From positions 1 to 8,968 of the forward strand of contig CAZRVL010000082.1 of the NCBI GenBank assembly GCA_964603455.1: a stretch of 8,968 nt of DNA, read 5' to 3'. The notes under the pieces were generated by a model. That model was not told where the DNA came from, ran no database searches, and saw only the letters and a program-made list of their open reading frames with translations. This DNA comes from Flemingiibacterium sp964603455. GTDB lineage: Bacteria; Bacillota; Clostridia; Oscillospirales; CAG-272. Every line of letters starts with the position of its first letter. The first letter of the stretch is position 1. A program made the position numbers and the translations under genes. Below are positions 1-6,926 of the stretch, piece after piece.

Positions 1-668
1 CGGGATAGCTTCGAGACTTCATTCTGCCTATTTTCTGTTACACTACATATTGTATCATAAATTTGTGAATTGAAATAAGATGTTTTTAAAACTTTTTGTG
101 TCTTTTGCCATTCTTGTAGATTTTGTGTAGTCTGAGCGGTCAAAATTATATTTTTATTAGTCAAATTGACATTTTCCAGAGCAGAAATCAGTTCATCAGC
201 CGTTGGAGCAGCTATAAAATCGCAGTTCGCATAGCTTACGATTCCCTGAACCTCAGGGTGCGAAGAATCTCCGAGTATGCAAAACAGAGATCTTTCATCG
301 GTTTTGCGCTCTGCGATTTGTTGAATACGTCTAACATGCGGACAGGTGCAATCAACGATCGTCAAATACGGATTTCCCGAAGCCATCCTGTTTAGTCGCT
401 CAGAAAGACCGCGAGGTATCCCGTGAGCGCGTGTGCATATTATTGTAGGAAGCGATTCGCAAGTTGTCGAAAATATAAAATCCAAGTCGTCCTCGCCTAT
501 AACGCGAACGCCTTTTTCTTCGAGTGATGCCAAATAATTTGGATTGTGTATCAATTTTCCGAGCGTGAAAACGCGCTGCTTTGATACCAGAGCCGTCTCG
601 ACCGCATCGACTGCGTGCTTTACGCCGAAGCAAAATCCGGCAAGTGATGCTACAAATATTTCAGGCAT
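1..668 (-). CDS. ispH: 4-hydroxy-3-methylbut-2-enyl diphosphate reductase (IspH/LytB), C-terminus beyond the window
   Basis: IspH performs the last step of the MEP isoprenoid pathway, reducing HMBPP to IPP and DMAPP with a [4Fe-4S] cluster in the cytoplasm. The frame is open from the ATG at 668 to the window edge, giving 222 complete codons. The family motifs appear in order: GFCFGV with cluster ligand Cys13, LIHNP with His41, RAHGIP with His82, DCTCP with cluster ligand Cys109, GDSSHPEV with His137, QTT at 179-181, and DTIC with the third cluster ligand Cys208. All three cluster cysteines and the substrate-binding histidines are therefore present. IspH usually has about 280-315 residues, so roughly the last quarter is missing. 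Some clostridial IspH proteins continue into S1 RNA-binding domains, which cannot be judged here. The start matches the family N-terminus, but the best Shine-Dalgarno (AAGGGAG) lies about 15 nt away, which is long. It is last of the minus-strand train, after plsC and a palindrome cluster. Confidence 0.96.
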   Translation of the reverse strand, partial: MPEIFVASLAGFCFGVKHAVDAVETALVSKQRVFTLGKLIHNPNYLASLEEKGVRVIGEDDLDFIFSTTCESLPTIICTRAHGIPRGLSERLNRMASGNPYLTIVDCTCPHVRRIQQIAERKTDERSLFCILGDSSHPEVQGIVSYANCDFIAAPTADELISALENVNLTNKNIILTAQTTQNLQEWQKTQKVLKTSYFNSQIYDTICSVTENRQNEVSKLS

Positions 669-701
669 AATACTTATTTTCGACTCCCTTACATACTATT
701 C

Positions 702-748
702 TGCAACGCTTGTTGTAGAATAACTCGCATTTTGCAACAAGTGTTATC
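702..748. repeat. Palindrome cluster 1 (two 16-bp units) between plsC and ispH
   Basis: Two related units lie 31 bp apart: TGCAACGCTTGTTGTA at 702-717 and TGCAACAAGTGTTATC at 733-748. Both resemble TGCAAC-N4-GTTGCA. The second overlaps the plsC stop codon (747-749). Read on the minus strand it is TGATAACACTTGTTGCA, so stop and repeat are one sequence. The 15 bp between the units is AT-rich. Function unknown; it could be a dispersed intergenic repeat, a protein-binding site or a 3'-end RNA hairpin. Confidence 0.75.
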
Positions 749-1376
749 AATTGTTTTTTTCGACAGGCGCAGCACTGTTCTTCAACATAATTATTTCGTC
801 AAATATCAGCTTTGCGCCCCTGTCATATTCGTTCGATCCGCCTTTTTCAAAGGAAAAATCAGCGTATTCTATCGGCTTTCCAATATGGATGGTTATCGGA
901 CGAAAAAGTCTGACACGCGCATTTTTAGTCTCGATATACATCGGTAAAACAGGCACTTTTGCGTGCCAGACCGCCATAGCTGCGCCGCCTTTTATTTCAT
1001 TTCGTGTAGATTCAAGTTCCTTACCGGAAAATCGATGTCCCTGCGGAAACATTCCGACAACACCGCCGGATTCCAATATGGAAATCGATTTTTTTATAGA
1101 TCCGACCGAATTTCCCTTTCGATCGACTGGAAATGCGCCAAGAGAAGTGATCAATTTTCCGAGAAAAGGTATGTCAAACAGCTCTTTTTTCGCCATAAAT
1201 TGTATCTGTCTCTGAGTTGCGACCGCCATGACAAGCACATCGAGCAGCGAAATGTGATTTGCACACGCAAGATAGCCGCCTTCGAGCGGTTCATTTTCAG
1301 CCCCTTCAACGCGGATTCTGAAAATTTTTTTTATTGCACTTGAAAGATATTTGTGGGCGCGTTCGTAGAAATTCAT
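747..1376 (-). CDS. plsC: 1-acyl-sn-glycerol-3-phosphate acyltransferase (PlsC/LPLAT family)
   Basis: This 209-residue protein is a membrane-associated acyltransferase that most likely acylates lysophosphatidic acid to phosphatidic acid in phospholipid synthesis. Block I of the family is NHISLLD, with catalytic His41 and Asp46. Block II is GAFPVDR at 80-86. Block III is FPQGHR at 110-115, where many PlsC proteins have FPEGTR. Block IV is VPVLPMYI at 141-148. The length is normal for a short bacterial PlsC, and no clear transmembrane helix is seen. The ATG overlaps the cmk stop by 4 nt (ATGA), with a GGAG about 8 nt upstream inside cmk, so the two genes are probably translationally coupled. 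The cmk-plsC-ispH order is common in Clostridia and supports the assignment. Exact acyl donor and acceptor cannot be read from sequence. Confidence 0.93.
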   Translation of the reverse strand: MNFYERAHKYLSSAIKKIFRIRVEGAENEPLEGGYLACANHISLLDVLVMAVATQRQIQFMAKKELFDIPFLGKLITSLGAFPVDRKGNSVGSIKKSISILESGGVVGMFPQGHRFSGKELESTRNEIKGGAAMAVWHAKVPVLPMYIETKNARVRLFRPITIHIGKPIEYADFSFEKGGSNEYDRGAKLIFDEIIMLKNSAAPVEKNN

Positions 1377-2035
1377 TTTGTACGCTCCAAAATTATAGAA
1401 ACAGCCTTCTCGACAACCTCGTCAAAATCGCCCGAATTGTCAAGCTCTATCGCATCTTTCGCCATTATCGCCGGCGCAGTCGCACGGGTCGAATCAGCCA
1501 GATCACGTGCCTGCATATCGCTGAGAACATCCTCAAAATTCGTTTCGATTCCCTTTTCGGTAAGTTCCTTCAAACGCCGCCTTGCACGCTCTTCAGGTCT
1601 TACAGTGACAAAAAATTTCACATCCGCATCCGGCAAAATAACCGTTCCGATGTCTCTTCCGTCCATTATCACCGAATTTTTTCGGGCAAATCCGCGCTGA
1701 GTTTCAAGCAAAAACTCACGCACGGACGGTATTGCCGAAACCTTTGAAGCATACATTGACATTTCGGGAGTCCTTATCGAATCCCCGACCGATTTTTTGT
1801 CAAGATAGACCACCTGATTGCCGTTTTCAAGCTCAACATCGACCGTTATCGTCTTCAGAAGCTCGGTGACTGCCGATGCATTTTCAGGATCTATCGCATG
1901 CAGTTTAACAGCCAATCCTACCGTTCTGTACAATGCGCCGGTGTCGAGATATGTAATATTCAACCGTTTTGCAATGGCTTTTGCAAGCGTAGATTTGCCC
2001 GCGCCGCTCGGTCCGTCAAATGCGATCCTTACCAT
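1373..2035 (-). CDS. cmk: (d)CMP kinase
   Basis: Cytidylate kinase transfers phosphate from ATP to CMP or dCMP, feeding CTP/dCTP pools and recycling CMP released by phospholipid synthesis. The 220-residue protein starts with the P-loop GPSGAGKST (8-16). It then has YLDTGALYR (29-37), SIRTPE around Arg88, and the nucleotide-binding DGRDIGT (125-131), all in the order and spacing of bacterial Cmk. A lid-like RARRR segment follows. The length is typical. The ATG at 2035 is preceded by AAAGGAG about 8 nt upstream. The stop overlaps the plsC start. Upstream, palindrome cluster 2 separates it from the flavoprotein gene. Confidence 0.97.
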   Translation of the reverse strand: MVRIAFDGPSGAGKSTLAKAIAKRLNITYLDTGALYRTVGLAVKLHAIDPENASAVTELLKTITVDVELENGNQVVYLDKKSVGDSIRTPEMSMYASKVSAIPSVREFLLETQRGFARKNSVIMDGRDIGTVILPDADVKFFVTVRPEERARRRLKELTEKGIETNFEDVLSDMQARDLADSTRATAPAIMAKDAIELDNSGDFDEVVEKAVSIILERTK

Positions 2036-2063
2036 AAAATAATTCTCCTTTCAAATGGCATTT

Positions 2064-2142
2064 TGCGACAAGTGTTGCGATTCGTATTTTTATATTGCAA
2101 CGCTTGTTGCGATATTTTATATATTATGCAACAAGCGTCATC
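2064..2142. repeat. Palindrome cluster 2 (three 16-bp units) between the flavoprotein gene and cmk
   Basis: Three units are TGCGACAAGTGTTGCG at 2064-2079, TGCAACGCTTGTTGCG at 2096-2111 and TGCAACAAGCGTCATC at 2127-2142, with start-to-start distances of 32 and 31 bp. Spacers of 15-16 bp are AT-rich. The unit nearest the upstream gene overlaps the flavoprotein stop codon (2141-2143), reading TGATGACGCTTGTTGCA on the minus strand. This closely matches the stop-overlapping unit of cluster 1. The cluster ends about 28 nt before the cmk ATG, leaving the cmk ribosome binding site outside it. Confidence 0.8.
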
Positions 2143-3397
2143 AAATCATTCCACAAACAGCATTTGCCGCACAATGTGCAGTCGAAAATGCGATCTGCAG
2201 ATTGAATCCGCCGGTATATGCGTCAACATCAATCACTTCTCCGGCAAAATACAAGCCTTCGACCAATTTGGATTCCATAGTTTTCGGTGAGATCTCCTTA
2301 GTCGAAATTCCACCGGATGTGACTATTGCCTCATCTATTGGTCTAAATTTTACAGCTGTCAAGATGAATTCTTTTAACACTTTCAGCAAACGATGACGTT
2401 CTTCGCGTGTTATGACATTTACTTTTTTTCGTTCATCAATTCCCGAAAGCCTGATTACGATCGGAATTAGCTTTGACGGAAGTAAATCATTTAGCGAATT
2501 GACAAAATCTTTGTTGGCAAATTTAGCAAAATCTGTCTGTAATCGCTTATCAAGCGTCTGAAAATCGAGTGCCGGCTTCATGTCTATCATCATTTTGTAG
2601 CGCATTCCCGGCAACTTCTTCATGTGGCTCGAAGCAGACAATATCAATGGTCCTGACAACCCAAAGTGGGTAAATAGCAGTTCACCTTGTTCGGAAAACA
2701 CTTCATTTTCCGACTGATCGACCACTCTCAAATTGACATTTTTCAGCGATAATCCCATAAGCTCACTGACCCACTTTTCATCGCATTCGACCGGAACCAA
2801 CGCAGGTTTCAGCGGAATTATAGTGTGTCCGACCTCAGCCGCCATTCTGTAGCCGTCTCCGGTCGAGCCTGTAAGCGGATATGATGCGCCGCCTGTCGAT
2901 AAAATAACCGCATCGAATTCGTGTTCACCGGCATCAGTCTTGACCCCAACAAGCTTCGCACGACTTTTTTCTTCCTTATTATATGCGCCTGAGATCAACA
3001 GCTTTTCTGCGCGCTCGTGTAAAATATTCACACCCGATCTATCGATTTTTCGCTTCAACGCACCGCAAATATCTGCGGCACGGTCTGATACCGGGAAAAC
3101 TCGATTGCCACGCTCGGTCTTCAATGCCACCCCAAGTTCCTCGAAAAATGCCATAGTGTCCTGCGGTGTAAATCCGTTGAGCGGCGCATACATGAACCTC
3201 GGATTTGTAGGAATGTTAGAAATATGCGTGTTTATGTCACTGTTGTTTGTGACATTGCATCGACCTTTTCCAGTGATGAGTATTTTTTTTCCAAGACGAT
3301 CATTGCGTTCTATAAGCGTAACATCCGCTCCGAGCTCACGCGCAAAAATCGCCGCCGACATTCCGGCAGCTCCGGCTCCGATTATTCCAAGTTTCAT
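2141..3397 (-). CDS. NAD(P)/FAD-dependent oxidoreductase, HI0933/YhiN (BaiN-like, 'aminoacetone oxidase') family
   Basis: This 418-residue flavoprotein begins with a Rossmann dinucleotide fold: IIGAGAAGM with the GxGxxG glycines at 7, 9 and 12, and the ribose-binding Glu30 at the end of the second strand. The family signature GKGRCNVTN follows at 43-51. Near the C-terminus is GLYFAGEVIDVDAYTGGFNLQ, the second FAD-contacting motif of HI0933-type proteins. Length fits the family (about 400-420). Members include BaiN, linked to bile-acid 7-dehydroxylation in Clostridium scindens, but most lack a known substrate, so no specific reaction is claimed. I use the ATG at 3397 because GGAGGG lies about 8 nt upstream and the protein then starts directly with the Rossmann strand. 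A longer frame to 3460 would overlap rpiR. The gene begins 1 nt after the rpiR stop, suggesting coupling. Confidence 0.92.
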   Translation of the reverse strand: MKLGIIGAGAAGMSAAIFARELGADVTLIERNDRLGKKILITGKGRCNVTNNSDINTHISNIPTNPRFMYAPLNGFTPQDTMAFFEELGVALKTERGNRVFPVSDRAADICGALKRKIDRSGVNILHERAEKLLISGAYNKEEKSRAKLVGVKTDAGEHEFDAVILSTGGASYPLTGSTGDGYRMAAEVGHTIIPLKPALVPVECDEKWVSELMGLSLKNVNLRVVDQSENEVFSEQGELLFTHFGLSGPLILSASSHMKKLPGMRYKMMIDMKPALDFQTLDKRLQTDFAKFANKDFVNSLNDLLPSKLIPIVIRLSGIDERKKVNVITREERHRLLKVLKEFILTAVKFRPIDEAIVTSGGISTKEISPKTMESKLVEGLYFAGEVIDVDAYTGGFNLQIAFSTAHCAANAVCGMI

Positions 3398-3398
3398 A

Positions 3399-4307
3399 CT
3401 AATTACCCTCCGTATCACGCGGAGTTTCATACACGTCGTACTCGTCCCAAATTTTTTCAAGCCGTCCGAAGGTCTCGGTTATCTCATCCTGTTTTTTCCG
3501 TCCGATAGCAACAATAAGCGCATTTATTATCGAAAGCGGCGCAACGAGTGAATCGACAAAGGATGCCATATCGCTTTTTGCCAAAAGTAGATCATCCGCC
3601 GGCTTCGCTATCGGTGAAAGATGGCTGTCGGTTATCGCAACGACATGAGCCGATTGTTTTTTTGCGTATTCGAGTGCGTTGATTATGCGCTTTGAATAGC
3701 GCGGAAAACTGATTCCGATTATAACATCGTCCTTCGAAATTCGCAGGATCTGTTCGAATATCTCCGAACCGGAGGTCGTTCTGACCAGTCGAACGTGCGG
3801 AAAAATCAGGCTCAGATAGTGATACATGAAGCTCGCAAGTGACGATGACGAGCGCATTCCGATGATATAGACCATTTTCGCCGCTATCATCGCATCAACT
3901 GCCGAATTAAAGCTCTTGCGATCGACCTCTTCGAGCGTTCTTTTTATTTTGTCGATGTCCGAACAGAGCACTTTTTCAAGCAGATCAGAGTCGCCAATGC
4001 GATCATTCGTGATCTCGATACGCTGAAGCGCGGTCAATTTCGTTCGGATAAGCTCCTGAAGCGAATGCTGAAGCTCCGGGTATCCGTCAAACCCCAGTTC
4101 GATCGCAAACCGCACGACCGTCGATTCCGAAACTCCGACAAGTGAGCCGAGCTTCGCGGCGGTCATGTATGCCGCTTTGTCATAATGCTCGGTCATGAAA
4201 AGTGCGATCTGACGCTGCCCCTTCGAAAAAGTCGGCAGCTTCTGCTGAACTGTCTTTAAAAGGTCATTTGACCTATAATCGTTGTTCATAATTTGTGAGC
4301 AGATCAA
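3399..4307 (-). CDS. MurR/RpiR-family transcriptional regulator (HTH plus SIS domain)
   Basis: RpiR regulators sense phosphosugars or amino-sugar phosphates through a SIS domain and bind DNA through an N-terminal HTH. Numbered from the ATG at 4289, the HTH is at about 43-62 (AAKLGSLVGVSESTVVRF), preceded by FSKGQRQIA and followed by ELGFDGYPELQ, all typical. The C-terminal half is a SIS domain with IIGMRSSSS, IGISFPRYSKRI and AITDSHLSPIA. The start is uncertain. AGGAGGA at 4318-4324 sits 10 nt before an in-frame TTG at 4307, used here. The ATG at 4289 has no Shine-Dalgarno of its own but fits the family N-terminus. An ATG at 4352 would make the protein begin inside a palindrome repeat and is unlikely. 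The gene comes first before flavoprotein, cmk, plsC and ispH. Its ligand and targets are unknown. Confidence 0.9.
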   Translation of the reverse strand: MICSQIMNNDYRSNDLLKTVQQKLPTFSKGQRQIALFMTEHYDKAAYMTAAKLGSLVGVSESTVVRFAIELGFDGYPELQHSLQELIRTKLTALQRIEITNDRIGDSDLLEKVLCSDIDKIKRTLEEVDRKSFNSAVDAMIAAKMVYIIGMRSSSSLASFMYHYLSLIFPHVRLVRTTSGSEIFEQILRISKDDVIIGISFPRYSKRIINALEYAKKQSAHVVAITDSHLSPIAKPADDLLLAKSDMASFVDSLVAPLSIINALIVAIGRKKQDEITETFGRLEKIWDEYDVYETPRDTEGN

Positions 4308-4317
4308 TATTCTCTGC

Positions 4318-4324
4318 TCCTCCT
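4318..4324 (-). promoter_or_regulatory. Shine-Dalgarno of the RpiR gene, deciding its start
   Basis: AGGAGGA on the minus strand lies 10 nt upstream of a TTG at 4307 and 28 nt upstream of the ATG at 4289. It is the only strong ribosome binding site here and argues against a start at 4352, which lies upstream of it. Confidence 0.65.
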
Positions 4325-4335
4325 GAATTTTTATT

Positions 4336-4465
4336 TGCAACACGTGTTGCATAAAGCTTAAACATTCTAATCGTTATGCAACTCATGTTGCATAATATGC
4401 GTTACATACCATTTATTATGCAACGCATATTATTTTTATTATTTGATTTTGCAACGCACGTTGCA
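4336..4465. repeat. Palindrome cluster 3 (four units, one degenerate) between purD and rpiR
   Basis: Units are TGCAACACGTGTTGCA at 4336-4351 (perfect 16-bp palindrome), TGCAACTCATGTTGCA at 4377-4392, a half-unit TGCAAC at 4419-4424 whose right arm has decayed (4419-4434), and TGCAACGCACGTTGCA at 4450-4465 (7-bp arms). Start-to-start distances are 41, 42 and 31 bp. The last unit begins 3 nt after the purD stop (4469-4471). The region is AT-rich between units. No convincing sigma-A promoter was found in it, although it is the only place where an rpiR promoter could lie. Confidence 0.85.
4392..4433. repeat. Perfect 12-bp inverted repeat inside cluster 3
   Basis: ATAATATGCGTT at 4392-4403 is the exact reverse complement of AACGCATATTAT at 4422-4433, with an 18-bp loop. 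It overlaps the degenerate palindrome unit. On the plus strand it is followed by a T-rich stretch (TTTTTATTATTTG), on the minus strand by no T run. It could form a cruciform or RNA hairpin. No function is assigned. Confidence 0.6.
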
Positions 4466-4468
4466 GAA

Positions 4469-5714
4469 TTATTTGATTCCTATATCGCGGCGATAGTGCA
4501 TATCCTTAAATTCAACGTGCTCGACCGCTTCATAAGCGCGCTTTATCGCAGAATCGAGGTCACTTCCCTTTGCCGTAACGCCGAGAACTCGTCCGCCGGA
4601 TGTCAACAGCTTGCCATCCTTCAAGGTCGTTCCTGCATGGAAGACAACACAGTCTGACTTGTCCTTGAACCAGTCGAGACCCGTGATCTCGTAGCCTTTT
4701 TCGTACTTCACCGGATAGCCGCCAGATGCCGCAACGACACAAACGCAAGCGTTATCGTCCCATTTTATCTCGATCTCATCGAGCTTTTCGTCGATAACAG
4801 CATTTATTATATCAATAAAATCAGTCTCAAGGCGCGGCAAAACGACCTGCGTCTCGGGATCGCCGAAGCGCGAGTTGTATTCGATGACCTTCGGACCGTT
4901 TTTCGTGATCATGAGTCCGAAATAGATAACGCCCTTGAACGTGCGTCCTTCGTTCGCCATAGCAGNNNNNNNNNNGCTCGGCAAGCTCAGGTGTGTCTAT
5001 GCGACTCGGCGAAAACGTGCCCATTCCGCCGGTGTTCGGACCCTTGTCGTGATCGAATGCACGCTTATGATCCTGTGCAGAGACCATCGGCTTCACGGTT
5101 TTTCCGTCTGTGAACGCGAGCACCGAGACCTCCGGACCGGTCAAAAATTCTTCGATGACCACGCGGTTTCCGGCATCTCCGAACACCTTGTCATCCATGA
5201 TCTCGTGAACTCCGGCTTCGGCAGCCGCGAGATCCTCGGCAATTATTACGCCCTTTCCGAGCGCAAGCCCCTCAGCCTTGATGACTGTCGGGAAGGAATT
5301 TTGCTGTTTTATATATTCGATAGCATCGGATGAATTTTCAAAGACCTCGTATCCCGCAGTAGGAATATTGTACTTTTTCATCAGATCCTTCGAAAATACC
5401 TTGCTGCCCTCGATTATCGCAGCATTTTGGCGTGGGCCGAATGCGCGTATTCCTTCGGCTTCGAGACGGTCTACCGTTCCGAGCATCAGCGGATCATCAG
5501 GCGCAACAAACACCAGATCGACCGCCAATTCCTTAGCAGCCTTGACGATGCCCTCTACGTCTGTCGCTTTTATCGGTAGATTTTCACATATTTCAGCCGT
5601 GCCGCCGTTTCCGGGTGCACACCACAATTTACCGCAATTCGGGCTTTCCGCGAGCTTTACAGCGATGGCGTGCTCACGTCCACCGCCACCGACTATAAGA
5701 ATATTTTGCTTCAT
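4469..5714 (-). CDS. purD: Phosphoribosylamine-glycine ligase (GAR synthetase), interrupted by an assembly gap
   Basis: PurD joins glycine to 5-phosphoribosylamine with ATP in the second step of purine synthesis. The N-terminal part (5714 down to 4976) has GGGGREHA at 9-16, the ATP-grasp lid and nucleotide region (SKVFSKDLMKKYNIPT, then VIKAEGLALGKGV) and GPNTGGMGTFSPS. The C-terminal part (4965 to 4469) has FKGVIYFGLM, YNSRFGDPETQ with the metal-binding Glu/Asn region, and the C-terminal domain with GGRVLGVTA. Ten N at 4966-4975 separate the parts and put them out of frame. The sequenced bases sum to 1236 nt, a multiple of three, so the real missing piece should also be a multiple of three. 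Homologue spacing suggests about 12-20 codons. The gene is therefore most likely intact in the organism. Its GGAGG lies in the end of asd, 6 nt upstream. Confidence 0.95.
4966..4975. other. Assembly gap (10 N) within purD
   Basis: A run of ten N replaces unknown sequence between the SPSR..TPELAE segment and the AMANEGRTFKG segment of PurD. In this family these are normally joined by a short helix. Ten is not compatible with the frame, so it is a placeholder, not a measured length. Confidence 0.97.
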
Positions 5715-5720
5715 AAATTA

Positions 5721-6812
5721 TCAGACCTCCGCTGTGAGATAGCCCTCACGGTAAAGGAGCTCGGCAATTTCAACAGCTCCGCCTGCTGCACCACGAAGTG
5801 TATTGTGTGAAAGACCCACAAATTTATAATCAAATAAAGTATCCTCGCGGAGTCTTCCAATCGAAATAGCCATTCCGCCTTCGAGATTGCGATCCAAATT
5901 TACCTGAGGACGATTATCCTCTTCAAAATAATGAATAAACTGTTTCGGAGCGTGCGGAAGTCCAAGCTCCTGCGGCTTGCCCGAATAATTTGCCCATGCT
6001 TCGAGTATCTGCTCCTTCGTGGGCTTTTCGGCAAACTTAACAAAAACAGCCGCCGTATGACCATCAGTTACCGGAACTCTTATGCACTGTGTCGTGATGA
6101 GCGGCGCATCAGCCTTAACGATCTCGCCGTTTTCGACATGACCCCAAACACGAAGCGGCTCCTGCTCGGACTTTTCCTCCTCGCCACCGATATACGGAAT
6201 GACATTATCTACCATTTCTTCCCATTCACGGAAGGTCTTTCCTGCACCGGATATAGCCTGATAGGTCGTTGCAACTACCTGTGTCGGATGCCACTTCAAA
6301 AGCGGAGTGAGCGCAGGAACATACGACTGTATCGAGCAGTTCGGCTTGACAGCTATAAATCCGCGCTTCGTGCCGAGACGCTTGCGCTGTGCGGCAATGA
6401 CTTCGAGGTGAGAATCGTTGATCTCCGGTATCACCATCGGAACATCGGGTGTCCAACGGTTCGCCGAGTTGTTCGAAACGACCGGGATCTCAGCCTTTGC
6501 ATATGCCTCTTCGAGTGCCTTGATCTCGTCTTTTTTCATATCAACTGCACAAAAAACAAAATCAACAAGCGGCTTAACTTCATCGATTTTCGACGAATCG
6601 TGAACTATCATATTTTTGACCGACTCAGGCATCGGAGTCTGAAGCTTCCAGCGACCGCCGAGAGCTTCCTCGTAGGTCTTCCCTGCCGAACGCGGAGACG
6701 CGATGAGCGCGGTGAGCTCAAAATAGGGGTGATTCTGAAGCAGAGTGATGAATCTCTGACCGACCATGCCTGTTGCGCCGACTATGCCGGCACGTATTTT
6801 AGAATAATTCAT
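5721..6812 (-). CDS. asd: Aspartate-semialdehyde dehydrogenase (archaeal/fungal-type)
   Basis: Asd reduces aspartyl phosphate to aspartate semialdehyde with NADPH, the branch point to lysine/diaminopimelate, threonine and methionine. The 363-residue protein opens with the NADP-binding GATGMVGQRF (12-21). It has SNNSANRW at 113-120, the catalytic cysteine in KPNCSIQ (Cys159), YQAISGAGK (184-192), and the RVPVTDGHT segment with substrate Arg244 and catalytic His251. The GQRF and NCSIQ forms and the length mark the archaeal/fungal-like subclass found in many Clostridia, not the E. coli type. The ATG at 6812 has GGAGG 8 nt upstream. A consensus sigma-A promoter lies at 6849-6877. purD starts 6 nt after the asd stop, so both are probably on one transcript. 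Confidence 0.97.
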   Translation of the reverse strand: MNYSKIRAGIVGATGMVGQRFITLLQNHPYFELTALIASPRSAGKTYEEALGGRWKLQTPMPESVKNMIVHDSSKIDEVKPLVDFVFCAVDMKKDEIKALEEAYAKAEIPVVSNNSANRWTPDVPMVIPEINDSHLEVIAAQRKRLGTKRGFIAVKPNCSIQSYVPALTPLLKWHPTQVVATTYQAISGAGKTFREWEEMVDNVIPYIGGEEEKSEQEPLRVWGHVENGEIVKADAPLITTQCIRVPVTDGHTAAVFVKFAEKPTKEQILEAWANYSGKPQELGLPHAPKQFIHYFEEDNRPQVNLDRNLEGGMAISIGRLREDTLFDYKFVGLSHNTLRGAAGGAVEIAELLYREGYLTAEV

Positions 6813-6848
6813 GAATTAGTCCTCCAAAATAATTTTCTTCATTATTAT

Positions 6849-6877
6849 ATTATAGCATCTTTTATTACGCTTGTCAA
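6849..6877 (-). promoter_or_regulatory. Sigma-A promoter of asd
   Basis: On the minus strand TTGACA (6872-6877) and TATAAT (6849-6854) are separated by exactly 17 bp, a perfect consensus. Transcription should start near 6842, leaving a leader of about 30 nt before the asd ATG, with GGAGG within it. It probably drives asd-purD and perhaps the genes beyond. Confidence 0.9.
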
Positions 6878-6898
6878 CATATTTGATGTAAATAATTT

Positions 6899-6926
6899 AA
6901 AAATGCGGTCGGAAAAACCGACCGCA
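6899..6926 (-). terminator. Intrinsic terminator of the putative small RNA
   Basis: A perfect 9-bp GC-rich stem (6904-6912 with 6918-6926), with a 5-nt U loop on the minus strand, is followed by five T on that strand (6903-6899). On the plus strand the hairpin has no T run, so it terminates minus-strand transcription. It lies upstream of the asd promoter. Confidence 0.88.

Noticed and set aside
751..1215. Plus-strand open frame opposite plsC
   Set aside because: Antisense shadow of a gene whose catalytic motifs are clear; no ribosome site or family resemblance.
3398..3460. Upstream extension of the flavoprotein start to 3460
   Set aside because: It would overlap the rpiR coding end and add 21 residues before the Rossmann strand; the ATG at 3397 has a good GGAGGG site.
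4308..4352. RpiR start at the ATG of 4352
   Set aside because: It would translate a palindrome repeat and lies upstream of the only strong Shine-Dalgarno.
702..4465. Repeat clusters as CRISPR arrays
   Set aside because: Repeats are 16-bp palindromes with variable centres, spacers are 15-26 bp and AT-rich, copies are few and scattered over three gaps, and no cas gene is present.
702..4465. Palindromes as LexA (SOS) boxes
   Set aside because: The arms are GCAAC/GTTGC; Firmicute LexA boxes need GAAC/GTTC with the same 4-bp centre. The arms differ at key positions and the genes are not SOS genes.
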